This document shows positions 8,233 through 17,869 of a stretch of 36,537 bases of DNA, one piece after another; positions within the stretch are counted from its first letter, which is position 1, and every line of letters starts with the position of its first letter. A model generated the notes under the pieces. It saw nothing but the letters and a program-made list of their open reading frames with translations. It did not search any database and was not told where the DNA came from. The position numbers and the translations under genes were made by a program. Origin of the DNA: Mizugakiibacter sediminis (GTDB lineage: Bacteria > Pseudomonadota > Gammaproteobacteria > Xanthomonadales > Rhodanobacteraceae); the NCBI RefSeq assembly GCF_000953855.2, contig NZ_DF970144.1, forward strand, positions 23,862 through 60,398, written 5' to 3'.

Positions 8233-10290
8233 CTACGGCGCCGCCGTCCAGCGCTTCAGCCAGTCCTCGACCGTGCGGTGCCACAGCACGCTGTTCTGCG
8301 GCTTGGTCACCCAGTGGTTCTCGTCGGGGAAATACAGCAGCCGGCTCTCGATGCCGCGGCGCTGCAGCGCGGTGAACGCGCCCAGGCCCTGCGTCTCCGG
8401 GATGCGGTAGTCGCGCCCGCCGTGCACCACCAGCATCGGCACGCGCCAGTCCTTGACGTGGTTCAGCGGATTGAACGCCTCGTAGTTCTCCGGATGCTCG
8501 AACTGCGTGCCGCCGTTCTCGTGCTCCTCGAACCACAGCTCCTCGGTGGCGTAGTACATCATGCGCGTGTCGAACACGCCGTCGTGGTCGACCAGGCACT
8601 TCCACGGCCGGTTCCACACACCGGCCATCCAGTACACCATGTAGCCGCCGTAGCTGGCGCCGAGCGCGCAGGCGCGGTCGCCGTCGAGGAAGGCGTACTT
8701 GTCGAGCGCCGCCTGCCAGCCCTTCTGCAGGTCTTCCAACGGGCGGTCGCCCCAGTGCTGCGAGATCGCGTCGGTGAACGCCTGGCCGTAGCCGGTGGAA
8801 CCGTGGAAGTTGACGGTGACCACGGCGAAACCGGCGCCGGCGTAGGTCTGCGGATTCCAGCGGTAGTGGAAGTCGTTGCTCCAGGCACCCTGCGGACCGC
8901 CGTGGATCAGGAACGCCACCGGGTACTTCTTCCCTTTCTCGTAGCCCGCCGGCTTGACCACGTAGCCCTGCACGGTGTCGCCGTTCCAGCCCTTGAAGGT
9001 GAAGAACTCGTAGTCGCCGAAGCGGATGTCCTTCAGGCGTTCGGCGTTGAAGTGCGTGAGCTGCGCGAGCCGCTTGCCGCTGGGCTCGGCGACGTAGAGA
9101 TCGGTCGGATGCTTGAAGTCCTGGCGGCCGAGCACCAGGCGCTTGCCGGCCAGATCGAAACCGGTGACGGTGCCGCCGTCCACCAGCCTGGTCGCCTTGC
9201 CGCTGGCGACGTCGACCGCGAACAGCGGATGCTGGCCCCAGTCGTCGGCGGTGGTGTACAGCGTGCGCCCGTCGGCCGATACCTTCAGCGGGCCGGCGGA
9301 GCGGTCCCAGTGCGGATCGACCTCGCGCGTCGCGCCGCTGGCGAGGTCCAGCGCCATGATCGCGAAGCGGTCGGCCTCGAAGCCGGGCGTCTTCATCGCC
9401 AGGTAGTACAGCGTCTTGCCGTCCGGCGCGGGCGCGGGGTACGCGTCCCAGGCCGGATTGCCGGCGGTCAGGTCGCGCGGCGCGGCGGCGCCGTCGGCCG
9501 GCGCGGCGTAGACGTCGAAGTTGGTCGACCACGGCTCGCTCTTGCCGGCGACGCGCAGGCCGAAGTACACCGTCTTGCCGTCCGGCGAGAACGCGTATTC
9601 GCCGGCGTCGCCGTACGGCTTCGACGGCACGTCGCCGTCGAGCCCCTTGCTCACCCAGGCCGGCGCGCCGGACAGCGCGCCGTCGGCGCCGAAACCGTCG
9701 ACGTAGAGCTGCGAGCGGCGGCCGTCGGACCAGGCGTCCCAATGGCGCACGAACAGGCGGTCGTAGCTGCGGCCCGTGGCCTTGTCCTTTTCGCGCGCGT
9801 CCAGCCGCTGCTTCGTGCAGGCCAGGTCGGCGCAGTCGGTGTACACCGCCATCGACAGCGCCACGTGCGTGCCGTCGGGCGACAGCGTGAAGTTGTCGAC
9901 GTCGAGCGGATAGCGGCTGACCTGCACCGGCGTGCCGCCGGCGGCGGGCACGCGCCAGATCTGGCTGGAACCCGACTTCGAGGACAGGAAGTAGATGTTC
10001 TTGCCGTCCGCCGACCAGCGCGGATCGCTGGCGTCGGCGTCGACCAGTTTCCTGGGCCCGGCATCGCGGGCGCCGAGGTCGAGCACCCACAGGCTGTTGA
10101 CGCCCTTGTTGGCGGCGTAGTCGGTCGAGCGCACGCTGAAGGCGACGTGGCGGCCGTCCGGCGAGGCGACCGGATCGCCGACGCGATCCATCATCACCAG
10201 ATCCTGCGCATTGAACGGGTGCGGCGCGGCGACGGCGAGCGCCGGACCGACGGCGAGCGCTGCGACGAGCGCGGCAGACAGCGGCTTCAT
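8233..10290 (-). CDS. Secreted S9 family serine peptidase (dipeptidyl/acylaminoacyl peptidase type)
   Basis: The 685-residue product starts with a signal peptide (MKPLSAALVAALAVGPALAVAA), predicting export. Residues ~30-420 form a WD40-like/beta-propeller region with repeated PDG motifs (SPDGRHVAFSV, SADGKNIYFLS, SPDGKTVYFGL). The C-terminal alpha/beta hydrolase domain contains HGGPQGAW and the nucleophile box GASYGGY (Ser546), with Asp627 in GGRDYRIP and His659 in DENHWV, a complete prolyl-oligopeptidase-type triad. Such enzymes cut short peptides from the N-terminus. The ATG at 10290 is preceded by GGAGG at five bases; earlier in-frame codons lack a signal peptide. It is divergent from the oligopeptide transporter gene. 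Confidence 0.92.
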   Translation of the reverse strand: MKPLSAALVAALAVGPALAVAAPHPFNAQDLVMMDRVGDPVASPDGRHVAFSVRSTDYAANKGVNSLWVLDLGARDAGPRKLVDADASDPRWSADGKNIYFLSSKSGSSQIWRVPAAGGTPVQVSRYPLDVDNFTLSPDGTHVALSMAVYTDCADLACTKQRLDAREKDKATGRSYDRLFVRHWDAWSDGRRSQLYVDGFGADGALSGAPAWVSKGLDGDVPSKPYGDAGEYAFSPDGKTVYFGLRVAGKSEPWSTNFDVYAAPADGAAAPRDLTAGNPAWDAYPAPAPDGKTLYYLAMKTPGFEADRFAIMALDLASGATREVDPHWDRSAGPLKVSADGRTLYTTADDWGQHPLFAVDVASGKATRLVDGGTVTGFDLAGKRLVLGRQDFKHPTDLYVAEPSGKRLAQLTHFNAERLKDIRFGDYEFFTFKGWNGDTVQGYVVKPAGYEKGKKYPVAFLIHGGPQGAWSNDFHYRWNPQTYAGAGFAVVTVNFHGSTGYGQAFTDAISQHWGDRPLEDLQKGWQAALDKYAFLDGDRACALGASYGGYMVYWMAGVWNRPWKCLVDHDGVFDTRMMYYATEELWFEEHENGGTQFEHPENYEAFNPLNHVKDWRVPMLVVHGGRDYRIPETQGLGAFTALQRRGIESRLLYFPDENHWVTKPQNSVLWHRTVEDWLKRWTAAP

Positions 10291-10395
10291 CGGATCCTCC
10301 GTGGCGTGCAGTGGCAAACCCGCGGACGGTAAAACCCGCGGGCGGCCGGGCGCAAGCCCCGTCGCGCCCGCGGCGGGAAGGCCGCGCGCCGCGGC

Positions 10396-10401
10396 TATAC
10401 T
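10396..10401 (+). promoter_or_regulatory. Possible -10 box for the POT transporter gene
   Basis: TATACT (5/6 to TATAAT) stands out in the very GC-rich 140-base divergent gap 10291-10430, 29 bases before the transporter ATG. No convincing -35 box is 16-18 bases upstream, so an activator may be needed or the match may be chance. Confidence 0.25.
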
Positions 10402-10430
10402 GCCGCGCCCGCCCGATCGCGAACCGCCGC

Positions 10431-12017
10431 ATGTCCGTCGTCGCCCTTCCCGTCGCACGCTCCGACGAGCTGTTCGGTCACCCGAAAGGCCTGTACGTCT
10501 GCTTCCTCACCGAGATGTGGGAGCGTTTCTCCTTCTACGGCATGAAGGCGCTGCTGCTGCTGTACCTGGTGAAGCATCACCTGTTCGGCGACGCCGACGG
10601 CTACAACCTGGTCGGCGCCTACGGCGGCCTGGTCTACGCGACGCCGGTGATCGGCGGCCTGCTCGCCGACCGCTATCTCGGCATGCGCAAGGCGGTGGTG
10701 TTCGGCGGACTGCTGCTGGTGCTGGGCCATCTCGGCATGGCGATCGAAGGGCGGCAGGCGACGGTGGTCGACGGCGTGGTCGTGCGCGACGGCTTCGCCC
10801 TGCAGGCGCTCTACTTCTCGCTGGCGCTGATCGTCACCGGCGTCGGCTTCCTCAAACCGAACATCTCCACCATCGTCGGCAAGCTCTATGCGGAGAACGA
10901 TCCGCGTCGCGATTCCGGCTTCAGCCTGTTCTACGCCGGCATCAACCTCGGCGCGACCATCGCCGGCGTGCTGTGCGGCTGGCTGGGCGAGACCTACGGC
11001 TGGGGCTGGGGCTTCGGCGTCGCCGGCGTCGGCATGCTCGCGGGCCTGGTCAACTTCCTGTATGGCCAGAAGCATCTGCATGGCCATGCCGAACCGCCCG
11101 CGCCGGCGCGGCTGCGCGAACGCGTGCTCGGGCCGCTGACCCGCGAGCAGGCGATCTATCTCGGCGCGATCGGCGGCGTGGTCGTGATCTGGAGCCTGGT
11201 GCAGGCCCACTCGCTGTTCCTGAAGATCGTGCCGGGCGTGTTCGAGCCGAGCCCGGTGCTGCTCGGCATGCACCTGGTCGCGCTCGCCCTGCTCGGCGGC
11301 ATCCTCTGGTTCATGTTCGCGCGCTGCACGCGCGTGCAGCGCCGGCAGATGGCGGTGGTGCTGGTTTTCGTCACGTTCTGCCTGATGTTCTTCGCGCTGT
11401 ACATGCAGACCTACAGCTCGTGGGTGCTGTTCTCCGACCGCGCCATGAACCGCGAGGCGCTGGGCCTGACCTGGACCGCCGGCGCGCTGACCTCGCTGGG
11501 CGCGTTCTTCATCCTGGTGCTGGCGCCGGCCTTCGCCTGGCTGTGGCCGCGGCTGGAGCGCGCCGGATACAACCCGAGCAAGCCGGTGAAGGCGGCGCTC
11601 GGGCTGTTCCTCGCCGGAGCGTCGTTCCTGGTGCTGGCGTGGAGCGCGCGTCATCCGCAGGCGAACGGGCTGGCCGGCATCGGCTGGTTCGTGCTCGCCT
11701 ACTTCGTGCTCGAAGTCGGCGAGATGCTGTTGTCGCCGATCGGCCTGTCGGCGGTGACGCAACTGTCGGTGCCGCGCGTGGTCGGCCTGATGATGGGCGG
11801 CTGGTTCCTCGGCCTGTCCTATTCCGAGATGCTGGCGGCCGCGCTGAGCAAGCTGTCGGCGATCGCCGTTCCGCAAGACGCCACGCTCGATGTCGCCGCG
11901 GCCCTGGCCGGCTACGACAGGCTGTTCGTGTTCTCCGCCAAGATCGGTTTCCTCGGCGGCCTGGTCGCACTGGCGCTGGTGCCGCTGCTGAAGCGCTGGA
12001 TGCACGGCGTGAAGTAG
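10431..12017 (+). CDS. POT/PTR family proton:oligopeptide symporter
   Basis: The 528-residue inner-membrane transporter of the proton-dependent oligopeptide (POT/PTR2) family imports di- and tripeptides with protons. The ExxER proton-coupling motif is intact in TEMWERFSFYGMKALL (Glu28, Glu31, Arg32), and the second family signature is GLVYATPVIGGLLADRYLG near residues 65-83. FLKPNISTIVGKLY and FSLFYAGINLGA follow. About 14 transmembrane segments fit the bacterial POT layout. The ATG at 10431 places the ExxER motif at the usual position. Flanked by two secreted peptidase genes, it suggests extracellular peptide hydrolysis followed by uptake. Confidence 0.93.
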   Translation: MSVVALPVARSDELFGHPKGLYVCFLTEMWERFSFYGMKALLLLYLVKHHLFGDADGYNLVGAYGGLVYATPVIGGLLADRYLGMRKAVVFGGLLLVLGHLGMAIEGRQATVVDGVVVRDGFALQALYFSLALIVTGVGFLKPNISTIVGKLYAENDPRRDSGFSLFYAGINLGATIAGVLCGWLGETYGWGWGFGVAGVGMLAGLVNFLYGQKHLHGHAEPPAPARLRERVLGPLTREQAIYLGAIGGVVVIWSLVQAHSLFLKIVPGVFEPSPVLLGMHLVALALLGGILWFMFARCTRVQRRQMAVVLVFVTFCLMFFALYMQTYSSWVLFSDRAMNREALGLTWTAGALTSLGAFFILVLAPAFAWLWPRLERAGYNPSKPVKAALGLFLAGASFLVLAWSARHPQANGLAGIGWFVLAYFVLEVGEMLLSPIGLSAVTQLSVPRVVGLMMGGWFLGLSYSEMLAAALSKLSAIAVPQDATLDVAAALAGYDRLFVFSAKIGFLGGLVALALVPLLKRWMHGVK

Positions 12018-12176
12018 CCGCGTGCGGACGCTGCGGGCGCCTCCGAGCCACCGCCCCGATTGGCGAGGGCGGCCATGGCCGCGACCGGAGCGTCGTTGGG
12101 GAGAATGCCGCTGCCGAGGCAACGCGGCCGGACGGGGCTCACGCGGGAACCGACGCGGCGGCGACGCCCCGCCGCC

Positions 12177-12190
12177 ATGCCGTCCGGCAT
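12177..12190. repeat. 14-base palindrome beside the second S9 peptidase stop
   Basis: ATGCCGTCCGGCAT is a perfect self-complementary hairpin (6-bp stem, 2-base loop) four bases beyond the peptidase stop, within the 177-base convergent gap 12018-12194. No T tract is present. Nothing else was recognised in that gap. Confidence 0.3.
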
Positions 12191-12194
12191 CGCT

Positions 12195-14171
12195 TCAACG
12201 GGTGGCCGTGGCGGCAGGCGTGCCGATGTTGCTGTCGAGGAACTGCACCACCCTGGCGTACATTTCGGCGACATTGGCCTCGTCGTAGAAGCCGTGCGCT
12301 TCGTTCGGCTGGTACAGCCACTCGTGCGCGATGCCCCGCTCCAGCAGCTTGGCGTGCAGGCTCTCGCCCTGCACCGGCGGCACGCGCCGGTCGCGGCCGC
12401 CGACGATCAACATCACCTTGGCCTTGAGCCGGTCGAGGTTGTAGAGCGGCGAACGCCGCGCCAGTTCGTCCATGTCCTCGCCAAGCACGCGCATCAGGTA
12501 ATTCTCGCCGGCGAAGGATTGCGGCACGTCGCCGCGGGTGTACATCAGCCGCAGGTCGTACACGCCCACGTAGCCGATCGTGCAACGGTAGAGGTCAGGT
12601 TCCTTCACCGCGCCCTCCAGCGCGGCGTAGCCGCCGTAGCTGGCGCCCATGATGCAGATGCGGTCCGGATCGGCGATGCCCTGCGCGATCGCCCAACGCG
12701 TGGCGTCGGTGACGTCGTCCTGCATCTTGCCGCCCCACTCGCGCCAGCCGGCGCGCTCGAAATCGTAGCCGTAGCCGCCGGAACCGCGGAAGTTCACCTG
12801 CAGCACGGCGTAGCCGCGCGTCGCCAATGCCTGCACGTCGGGATCGTAGTCCCAGCCGTCGCGCTCGCCGTACGGGCCGCCGTGCACCAGCACCACCATC
12901 GGCAGGTGCTTCGCCTCCTCCTTGCCGGGCGGCAGGCTGAGGTAGCCCTGCAGCTTCAGCCCGTCGCGGGCGACGACCTCGATCGGCTGCTTGCCGGCCA
13001 TCTGCTCCGGCTTGATCCAGGCGGCGCGCGCGAACAGCTCGGTCAGTTTCTTCGTCTTGCGGTCCAGCAGATAGAACGCACCGGGATCCGCGTCGGCCTC
13101 CACGCGCACCACGGCGCGGCTGCCGTCGCGCGTGCCGGAGACGAAGCGCACGCTCTCGCCGGGGAACTGCTGCATCAGCGCGATCAGCGCCTGCACGTCG
13201 GCCGCGTTGCGGTCGAACACCGACAGGCCAGGACGCCCGTCGGTGAAACTCACGCCCACCACGGAATCGTCGGCCAGGCCGTGCAGCAAACCGTCCGGTT
13301 CGACCCGCGGATTGCTCCACACCGGTTCCAGTGCGCGTTTGGCGGGATCCCAGCGGCACACGCCGAAGCCGCCGCCGGCAGGACAGGCGAAATAGGCGAC
13401 GCTGTCGTCGCGCGCGAATGCCAACGGATAGGCGCGGCCCTCGCCGCCGGCCTCGGTCAGCCGTTGCCAGTCGCCGCCGTCGAGCGGGCGCAGGTAGACC
13501 TTGAGATTGCCGTAGGCGTCCGGCCCGTAGGCGAAGCGGATGCGGCCGTGGTGGTCGGCCACGAATTCGGCTCGACGCATGGGCGCGGTGACGATACGTG
13601 TCTTGGTACCGTCGCGCACGTCGAGGCGATACGCCGTCGGCAACGCGCCTTCCAGGCCCGCGGCGTCCCAGTCGCTGACCGCGATCAGGGCGTGATCGGG
13701 GTCGTCGGGGATCGCCGCGACGAACTCGGCATAACCGCGTTCGGCCACCGCCTTCTGGATGTGCGAGCCGGTGCTCATGCCGGTCTTGCGGAAGCCGTAC
13801 AGCATGTCCGCGCCGGTGCCGTCGGCGTTGACGGCGAACAGCTCGCCCGTCGCCAGCGGTGCGTCGTAGCCGCCCCAGCGCATCCCCACGGTGTAGAGCA
13901 CGCGTTTCGGCGACACCCACCAGAAATCGATCACGTCGTCTTCCTGGCGCGGCCGTACCACCATCGCCTTCATGTCGGCGACGTGGATCAGCGCCAGCAC
14001 GGTCTGGCCGTCGACCACGGCGGTGGCGGCGAGATACTCGCCGTCGGGCGAGATCTTGACGTCCTTGTATTGCTCGTGCCGCGCCAGATCCGCAAACGCC
14101 ACCGGCGCCGCATGCGCCATCCATCCCGCACAGCCGAGCGCCAGTGCGGCCAGCAAGCGAAACAGTCGCAT
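12195..14171 (-). CDS. Secreted S9 family serine peptidase, second copy
   Basis: The 658-residue prolyl oligopeptidase-like enzyme has a signal peptide (MRLFRLLAALALGCAGWMAHA, cleavage near AHA-AP). A beta-propeller-like N-terminal region contains KISPDGEYLAA. The hydrolase domain has HGGPYGERDGW, nucleophile box GASYGGYAALEG (Ser511), Asp594 in GGRDRRVPP and His626 in NEAHGFYDE, so the catalytic triad is complete. It is a clearly different paralogue from the peptidase at 8233, closer to the subgroup with FRGSGGYGYDFERAGW before the active site. Of two ATGs at 14177 and 14171, the second has GAGGGG at a normal 6-base spacing. A hairpin lies 27 bases upstream. Confidence 0.92.
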   Translation of the reverse strand: MRLFRLLAALALGCAGWMAHAAPVAFADLARHEQYKDVKISPDGEYLAATAVVDGQTVLALIHVADMKAMVVRPRQEDDVIDFWWVSPKRVLYTVGMRWGGYDAPLATGELFAVNADGTGADMLYGFRKTGMSTGSHIQKAVAERGYAEFVAAIPDDPDHALIAVSDWDAAGLEGALPTAYRLDVRDGTKTRIVTAPMRRAEFVADHHGRIRFAYGPDAYGNLKVYLRPLDGGDWQRLTEAGGEGRAYPLAFARDDSVAYFACPAGGGFGVCRWDPAKRALEPVWSNPRVEPDGLLHGLADDSVVGVSFTDGRPGLSVFDRNAADVQALIALMQQFPGESVRFVSGTRDGSRAVVRVEADADPGAFYLLDRKTKKLTELFARAAWIKPEQMAGKQPIEVVARDGLKLQGYLSLPPGKEEAKHLPMVVLVHGGPYGERDGWDYDPDVQALATRGYAVLQVNFRGSGGYGYDFERAGWREWGGKMQDDVTDATRWAIAQGIADPDRICIMGASYGGYAALEGAVKEPDLYRCTIGYVGVYDLRLMYTRGDVPQSFAGENYLMRVLGEDMDELARRSPLYNLDRLKAKVMLIVGGRDRRVPPVQGESLHAKLLERGIAHEWLYQPNEAHGFYDEANVAEMYARVVQFLDSNIGTPAATATR

Positions 14172-14197
14172 CGTCATCCCCTCATCGTTCCCTGAAC

Positions 14198-14220
14198 GAG
14201 CCGCACGTTGCATGCGGCTC
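14198..14220 (-). promoter_or_regulatory. 8-bp inverted repeat in the leader of the second S9 peptidase
   Basis: GAGCCGCA and TGCGGCTC flank a 7-base loop between the rmlD stop and the peptidase ATG. It could end rmlBACD transcription (no T run), be an operator, or a leader hairpin. Position is the only evidence. Confidence 0.35.
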
Positions 14221-14294
14221 CCGCCCCGCCTCCCAATCTAGCAGCGGCATCGCGGCGGCGCGAGTGCGCGAACAGCCCGCGACGCGGCGGCCGC

Positions 14295-15212
14295 TCAGGC
14301 CAGTTCGCCGACGACCTGCGTCAGGTCGTCCCGCCATTCCGGCAGGTGCAGGCCAAAGGTTTCGCGCAAGCGCGTGGTGTCCAGCACCGACCAGGCCGGG
14401 CGGCGCGCCTGGGTCGGATACGCGCGGGTGGGGATGGCCTCGACCCGCGGGGCGCGCGCGATCACGCCGGCGGCGGCGGCCTGCGCGAAGATCGCCCGCG
14501 CGAAGTCGCACCAGGTGGTCCGGCCCGACGCGACCAGATGGTGCGTGCCGAGCGCGGCGCGGCGGCGCGGTGCGTCCCAGTCCAGCCAGCGCGCCAGCGC
14601 CGCGGCGGTGGCGGCGGCGATCAGCCGCGCGGAGGTGGGCGCGCCGTGCTGGTCGTCGACCACGGCGAGACGTTCGCGCTCGCCGGCCAGGCGCAGCATG
14701 GTGCGCAGGAAGTTGTGGCCGCGCGCGGCGTACACCCACGCCGTGCGCAGGATCAGGTGGTCGGCGCCGCTGGCGCGCAGCGCCTGCTCGCCGGCCCACT
14801 TGCTGCGGCCGTAGGCGCCGAGCGGGCCGGGCGGATCGTCCTCGCGGTAGGGCCGCGCCGCGCTGCCGTCGAACACGTAGTCGGTGGAGTAGTGCACGAC
14901 CAGCGCGCCGTGCCGCGCCGCCCAGCGGCCCAGCACGCCGGGCGCCTCGCCGTTGGCGCGCATGGCGGCCTCCGGTTCGTCCTCGGCGCGGTCGACCGCG
15001 GTGTAGGCGGCGGCGTTGACGATCACCCGCGGCATCGCGCGATCGAGCAGCGCGGGCAGCGTCGCGGGCGCGTCGAGGTCGGCGCGCTCGCAGGCGCCGC
15101 CGCCCGGCAGCACGCCGCCGCGCGTGGTGGCGGTCACGTCGCCCAGCGGCGCCAGCGCGCGCAGCAGCTCGAAGCCGACCTGGCCGTTGGCGCCGAGCAG
15201 CAGCAGCCTCAC
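14295..15212 (-). CDS. rmlD: dTDP-4-dehydrorhamnose reductase
   Basis: RmlD (RfbD) performs the last step of dTDP-L-rhamnose synthesis, reducing dTDP-4-dehydro-L-rhamnose with NAD(P)H in the cytoplasm. The 305 residues show the short-chain dehydrogenase fold: GANGQVG dinucleotide loop (residues 7-13), NAAAYTAVDRAE near 66-77, STDYVFDG near 109-116 and the YxxxK pair Tyr134/Lys138 in YGRSKWAGE. The start is a GTG that overlaps the rmlC stop as GTGA; no ATG upstream would fit the Rossmann motif. It is the last gene of rmlBACD. Confidence 0.95.
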   Translation of the reverse strand: MRLLLLGANGQVGFELLRALAPLGDVTATTRGGVLPGGGACERADLDAPATLPALLDRAMPRVIVNAAAYTAVDRAEDEPEAAMRANGEAPGVLGRWAARHGALVVHYSTDYVFDGSAARPYREDDPPGPLGAYGRSKWAGEQALRASGADHLILRTAWVYAARGHNFLRTMLRLAGERERLAVVDDQHGAPTSARLIAAATAAALARWLDWDAPRRRAALGTHHLVASGRTTWCDFARAIFAQAAAAGVIARAPRVEAIPTRAYPTQARRPAWSVLDTTRLRETFGLHLPEWRDDLTQVVGELA

Positions 15213-15766
15213 GCGCGGTACTCCGGCAGGCGCTCGGGCGGCACCTCGGCCAGGAACGGCGCCTTGGCGTCCTTCTCCGACAGCAGCGGCGCGCTGACCG
15301 GCCAGTCGATGGCGAGGTCGCCGTCGTTCCAGCGCACGGCGGCGTCGGCGGCGCGGTCGTACAGCGCCGTGCAGTGGTACATGAAGGTGGCGTGTTCCGA
15401 CAGCACGCAGAAGCCGTGCGCGAACCCTTCCGGGATCCAGAAATGGCGCTTGTTGTCGGCGGACAGGATGGCCGCCGTCCAGCGCCCGAAGTCCGGCGAG
15501 CCGCGGCGGATGTCCACCGCCACGTCGTAGACCTCGCCCTCCAGCACGCTGACCAGCTTGCCCTGCGGATGCGGCCACTGGTAATGCAGGCCGCGCAGCA
15601 CGCCGCGCGCCGAGCGCGAGACGTTGGTCTGCACGATGTTGAGTGCGATGCCGATCGCGGCGAACTTGCCGGCGTGGAAGCTCTCGTAGAAGTAGCCGCG
15701 GCCGTCGCCGTGCACCACCGGCTCGATCACGCACGTACCGGGCAGGTCGGTGTCGATGCGCCTCAC
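15209..15766 (-). CDS. rmlC: dTDP-4-dehydrorhamnose 3,5-epimerase
   Basis: RmlC epimerises C3 and C5 of dTDP-4-keto-6-deoxyglucose. The 185-residue cupin shows the diagnostic RGLHYQWP (catalytic His61), Lys70 in [20 protein letters not shown], and Tyr130 in [10 protein letters not shown], plus [11 protein letters not shown]. The GTG start overlaps the rmlA stop codon as GTGA, and its own stop overlaps the rmlD GTG in the same way, so three enzymes are translationally linked. Length and motifs are normal for the family. Confidence 0.95.
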   Translation of the reverse strand: MRRIDTDLPGTCVIEPVVHGDGRGYFYESFHAGKFAAIGIALNIVQTNVSRSARGVLRGLHYQWPHPQGKLVSVLEGEVYDVAVDIRRGSPDFGRWTAAILSADNKRHFWIPEGFAHGFCVLSEHATFMYHCTALYDRAADAAVRWNDGDLAIDWPVSAPLLSEKDAKAPFLAEVPPERLPEYRA

Positions 15767-16650
15767 CGCACCGCCCCCTGCCGCACCAGCCGCTGCAGGT
15801 ACTGGCCGTAGCCGGTCTTGGCCAGCGGCGCGGCCAGGCGCAGCACCTGCTCGGCGTCGATCCAGCCGTGGTGGTAGGCGATCTCCTCCGGACAGCACAC
15901 CTTCAAACCTTGCCGGTTCTCGATGGTCTCGATGTAGTTGGCCGCCTGCACCAGCGAGTCGTGCGTGCCGGTGTCCAGCCAGGCGAAACCGCGGCCCAGC
16001 GGTTCCAGCATCAGGCTGCCGTCCTCGAGGTAGCGGCGGTTGAGATCGGTGATCTCCAGCTCGCCGCGCGGCGACGGCTCGAGCTCGGCGGCGTAATCGC
16101 AGGCGCGGGCGTCGTAGAAGTACAGCCCGGTCACCGCGTAGTTCGACTTCGGCTGCGCCGGCTTCTCCTCCAGGCCGATCACGCGGCCCGCCGGGTCGAA
16201 CTCGGCGACGCCGTAGCGCTCGGGATCGTTGACCCAGTAGCCGAACACCGTCGCCCCGTGGGTGCGCGCGGCGGCGCGTTGCAGCAGCTCGGTCAGGCCG
16301 TGGCCGTAGAACAGGTTGTCGCCGAGGATCAGGCAGCTCGGCTGGCCGGCGACGAAGTCGCGGCCGATCAGGAAGGCCTGCGCCAGCCCGTCCGGCGAGG
16401 GCTGCACCGCGTAGGAGATGGCGATGCCCCACTGCGAGCCGTCGCCCAGCAGGCGCTGGAACAGCGGCTGCTCGTGCGGCGTGTTGATCACCAGCACCTC
16501 GCGGATGCCGGCCAGCATCAGCGTGGCCAGCGGGTAGTAGATCATCGGCTTGTCGTACACCGGCAGCAGCTGCTTGCTGACCGCCTGCGTGATCGGATAC
16601 AGCCGCGTGCCGGAGCCGCCGGCGAGGATGATGCCTTTCTTGGTGGTCAT
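15763..16650 (-). CDS. rmlA: Glucose-1-phosphate thymidylyltransferase
   Basis: RmlA joins glucose-1-phosphate and dTTP to make dTDP-glucose, the entry step of rhamnose synthesis. The 295-residue length is typical. The nucleotidyltransferase signature [13 protein letters not shown] is at residues 9-21, followed by [46 protein letters not shown] and the C-terminal [21 protein letters not shown] that marks RmlA rather than other sugar nucleotidyltransferases. The ATG at 16650 has GGGAG at normal spacing and lies 23 bases after the rmlB stop. Confidence 0.96.
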   Translation of the reverse strand: MTTKKGIILAGGSGTRLYPITQAVSKQLLPVYDKPMIYYPLATLMLAGIREVLVINTPHEQPLFQRLLGDGSQWGIAISYAVQPSPDGLAQAFLIGRDFVAGQPSCLILGDNLFYGHGLTELLQRAAARTHGATVFGYWVNDPERYGVAEFDPAGRVIGLEEKPAQPKSNYAVTGLYFYDARACDYAAELEPSPRGELEITDLNRRYLEDGSLMLEPLGRGFAWLDTGTHDSLVQAANYIETIENRQGLKVCCPEEIAYHHGWIDAEQVLRLAAPLAKTGYGQYLQRLVRQGAVR

Positions 16651-16673
16651 GCGATCTCCCTGTGCCTCGGCGC

Positions 16674-17729
16674 TCACGCGGCGCCGAGGCGCTCCATGCG
16701 GTAGCTGCCGTCCAGCACGCGCCGCACCCAGGCTTGGTGGGCCAGGTACCAGTCGACGGTGCGCGCGATGCCGCTCTCGAAACTCTGCGTCGGCCGCCAG
16801 CCCAGCTCGCGCTGCAGCTTGGAGGCGTCGATCGCGTAGCGGCGGTCGTGGCCGGGGCGGTCCTTGACGTAGGTGATCAGGCTCTCGTGGCGGCGGCCGC
16901 CGGCCAGCGGGCGGCGCTCGTCCAGCAGCGCGCAGATCGTCTTCACCACCTGGATGTTCTCGCGCTCGGCGTCGCCGCCGACGTTGTAGGTCTCGCCCAC
17001 CCGGCCGGCCTCGAGCACCCGCAGGATCGCCGCGCAGTGGTCGCCCACGTACAGCCAGTCGCGCACGTTGCGGCCGTCGCCGTACACCGGCAGCGGCTCG
17101 CCGGCCAGCGCCTTCTGGATGGTCAGCGGAATCAGCTTCTCCGGAAACTGGTACGGACCGTAGTTGTTCGAGCAGTTGGTAGTCAGCGTCGGCAGCCCGT
17201 AGGTGTGGTGGAACGCCCGCACCAGATGGTCGGAGGCCGCCTTCGAGGCCGAATAGGGCGAGTTCGGCGCGTAGGCCGTCGTCTCGGTGAACTTGCCGGT
17301 CGGCCCCAGCGAGCCGTACACCTCGTCGGTGGACACGTGCAGGAAGCGGAAGCCGGCCTGCCGCTCCGCGGGCAGCGCGCGCCAGTAATCGCGCGCGCAC
17401 TCCAGCAGCGCCAGCGTGCCGACCACGTTGGTCTGCACGAACGCCGCCGGGCCGTCGATCGATCGGTCCACGTGCGATTCGGCGGCGAAGTTGACGATCG
17501 CGTCCGGCCGGTGCTGCTCCAGCAGCCGCCGCACCAGCGCGGCGTCGCCGATGTCGCCGTGCACGAACACGTGGTCGGTGCGGCCCTCGAGCGTCGCCAG
17601 CGTGTCCGGGTTGCCGGCGTAGGTCAGCTTGTCCAGGTTGACCACCCGGCAGCCGCCCCGCGCCAGCACGTCCAGCACGAAATTGCCGCCGATGAAACCG
17701 GCACCGCCGGTGACCAGGAGGGTTTTCAT
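16674..17729 (-). CDS. rmlB: dTDP-glucose 4,6-dehydratase
   Basis: RmlB makes dTDP-4-keto-6-deoxyglucose, the branch point for rhamnose and for 4-amino sugars. The 351-residue extended SDR shows the NAD loop GGAGFIG (residues 8-14), [10 protein letters not shown] near 82-91, the catalytic TDE triad positions 134-136 in HVSTDEVYG, and Tyr159/Lys163 in [11 protein letters not shown]. The chosen ATG at 17729 has an AAGGA site and gives the standard [14 protein letters not shown]. It is the first gene of rmlBACD and is transcribed away from the first pilin gene across a 192-base shared regulatory gap. Confidence 0.96.
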   Translation of the reverse strand: MKTLLVTGGAGFIGGNFVLDVLARGGCRVVNLDKLTYAGNPDTLATLEGRTDHVFVHGDIGDAALVRRLLEQHRPDAIVNFAAESHVDRSIDGPAAFVQTNVVGTLALLECARDYWRALPAERQAGFRFLHVSTDEVYGSLGPTGKFTETTAYAPNSPYSASKAASDHLVRAFHHTYGLPTLTTNCSNNYGPYQFPEKLIPLTIQKALAGEPLPVYGDGRNVRDWLYVGDHCAAILRVLEAGRVGETYNVGGDAERENIQVVKTICALLDERRPLAGGRRHESLITYVKDRPGHDRRYAIDASKLQRELGWRPTQSFESGIARTVDWYLAHQAWVRRVLDGSYRMERLGAA

Positions 17730-17869
17730 GGGGTCGGGAGTCCTTCTCGGTGGGCCGGACGAATGCGAGTGCGCCATTGTGCCAGCGGAGCGGGGCCGGG
17801 CGCAGGCTGGCCGCCCTGCCCGGCCGGCCCGTCCGGACCGTGCCCTCCGTCACACCCCGCCCGCGCGGC

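Noticed and set aside
17769-17784. Sigma-54-like TGGCACAATGGCGCA on the minus strand before rmlB
   Set aside because: GG and GC are nine rather than ten bases apart, and RpoN promoters tolerate spacing changes poorly.
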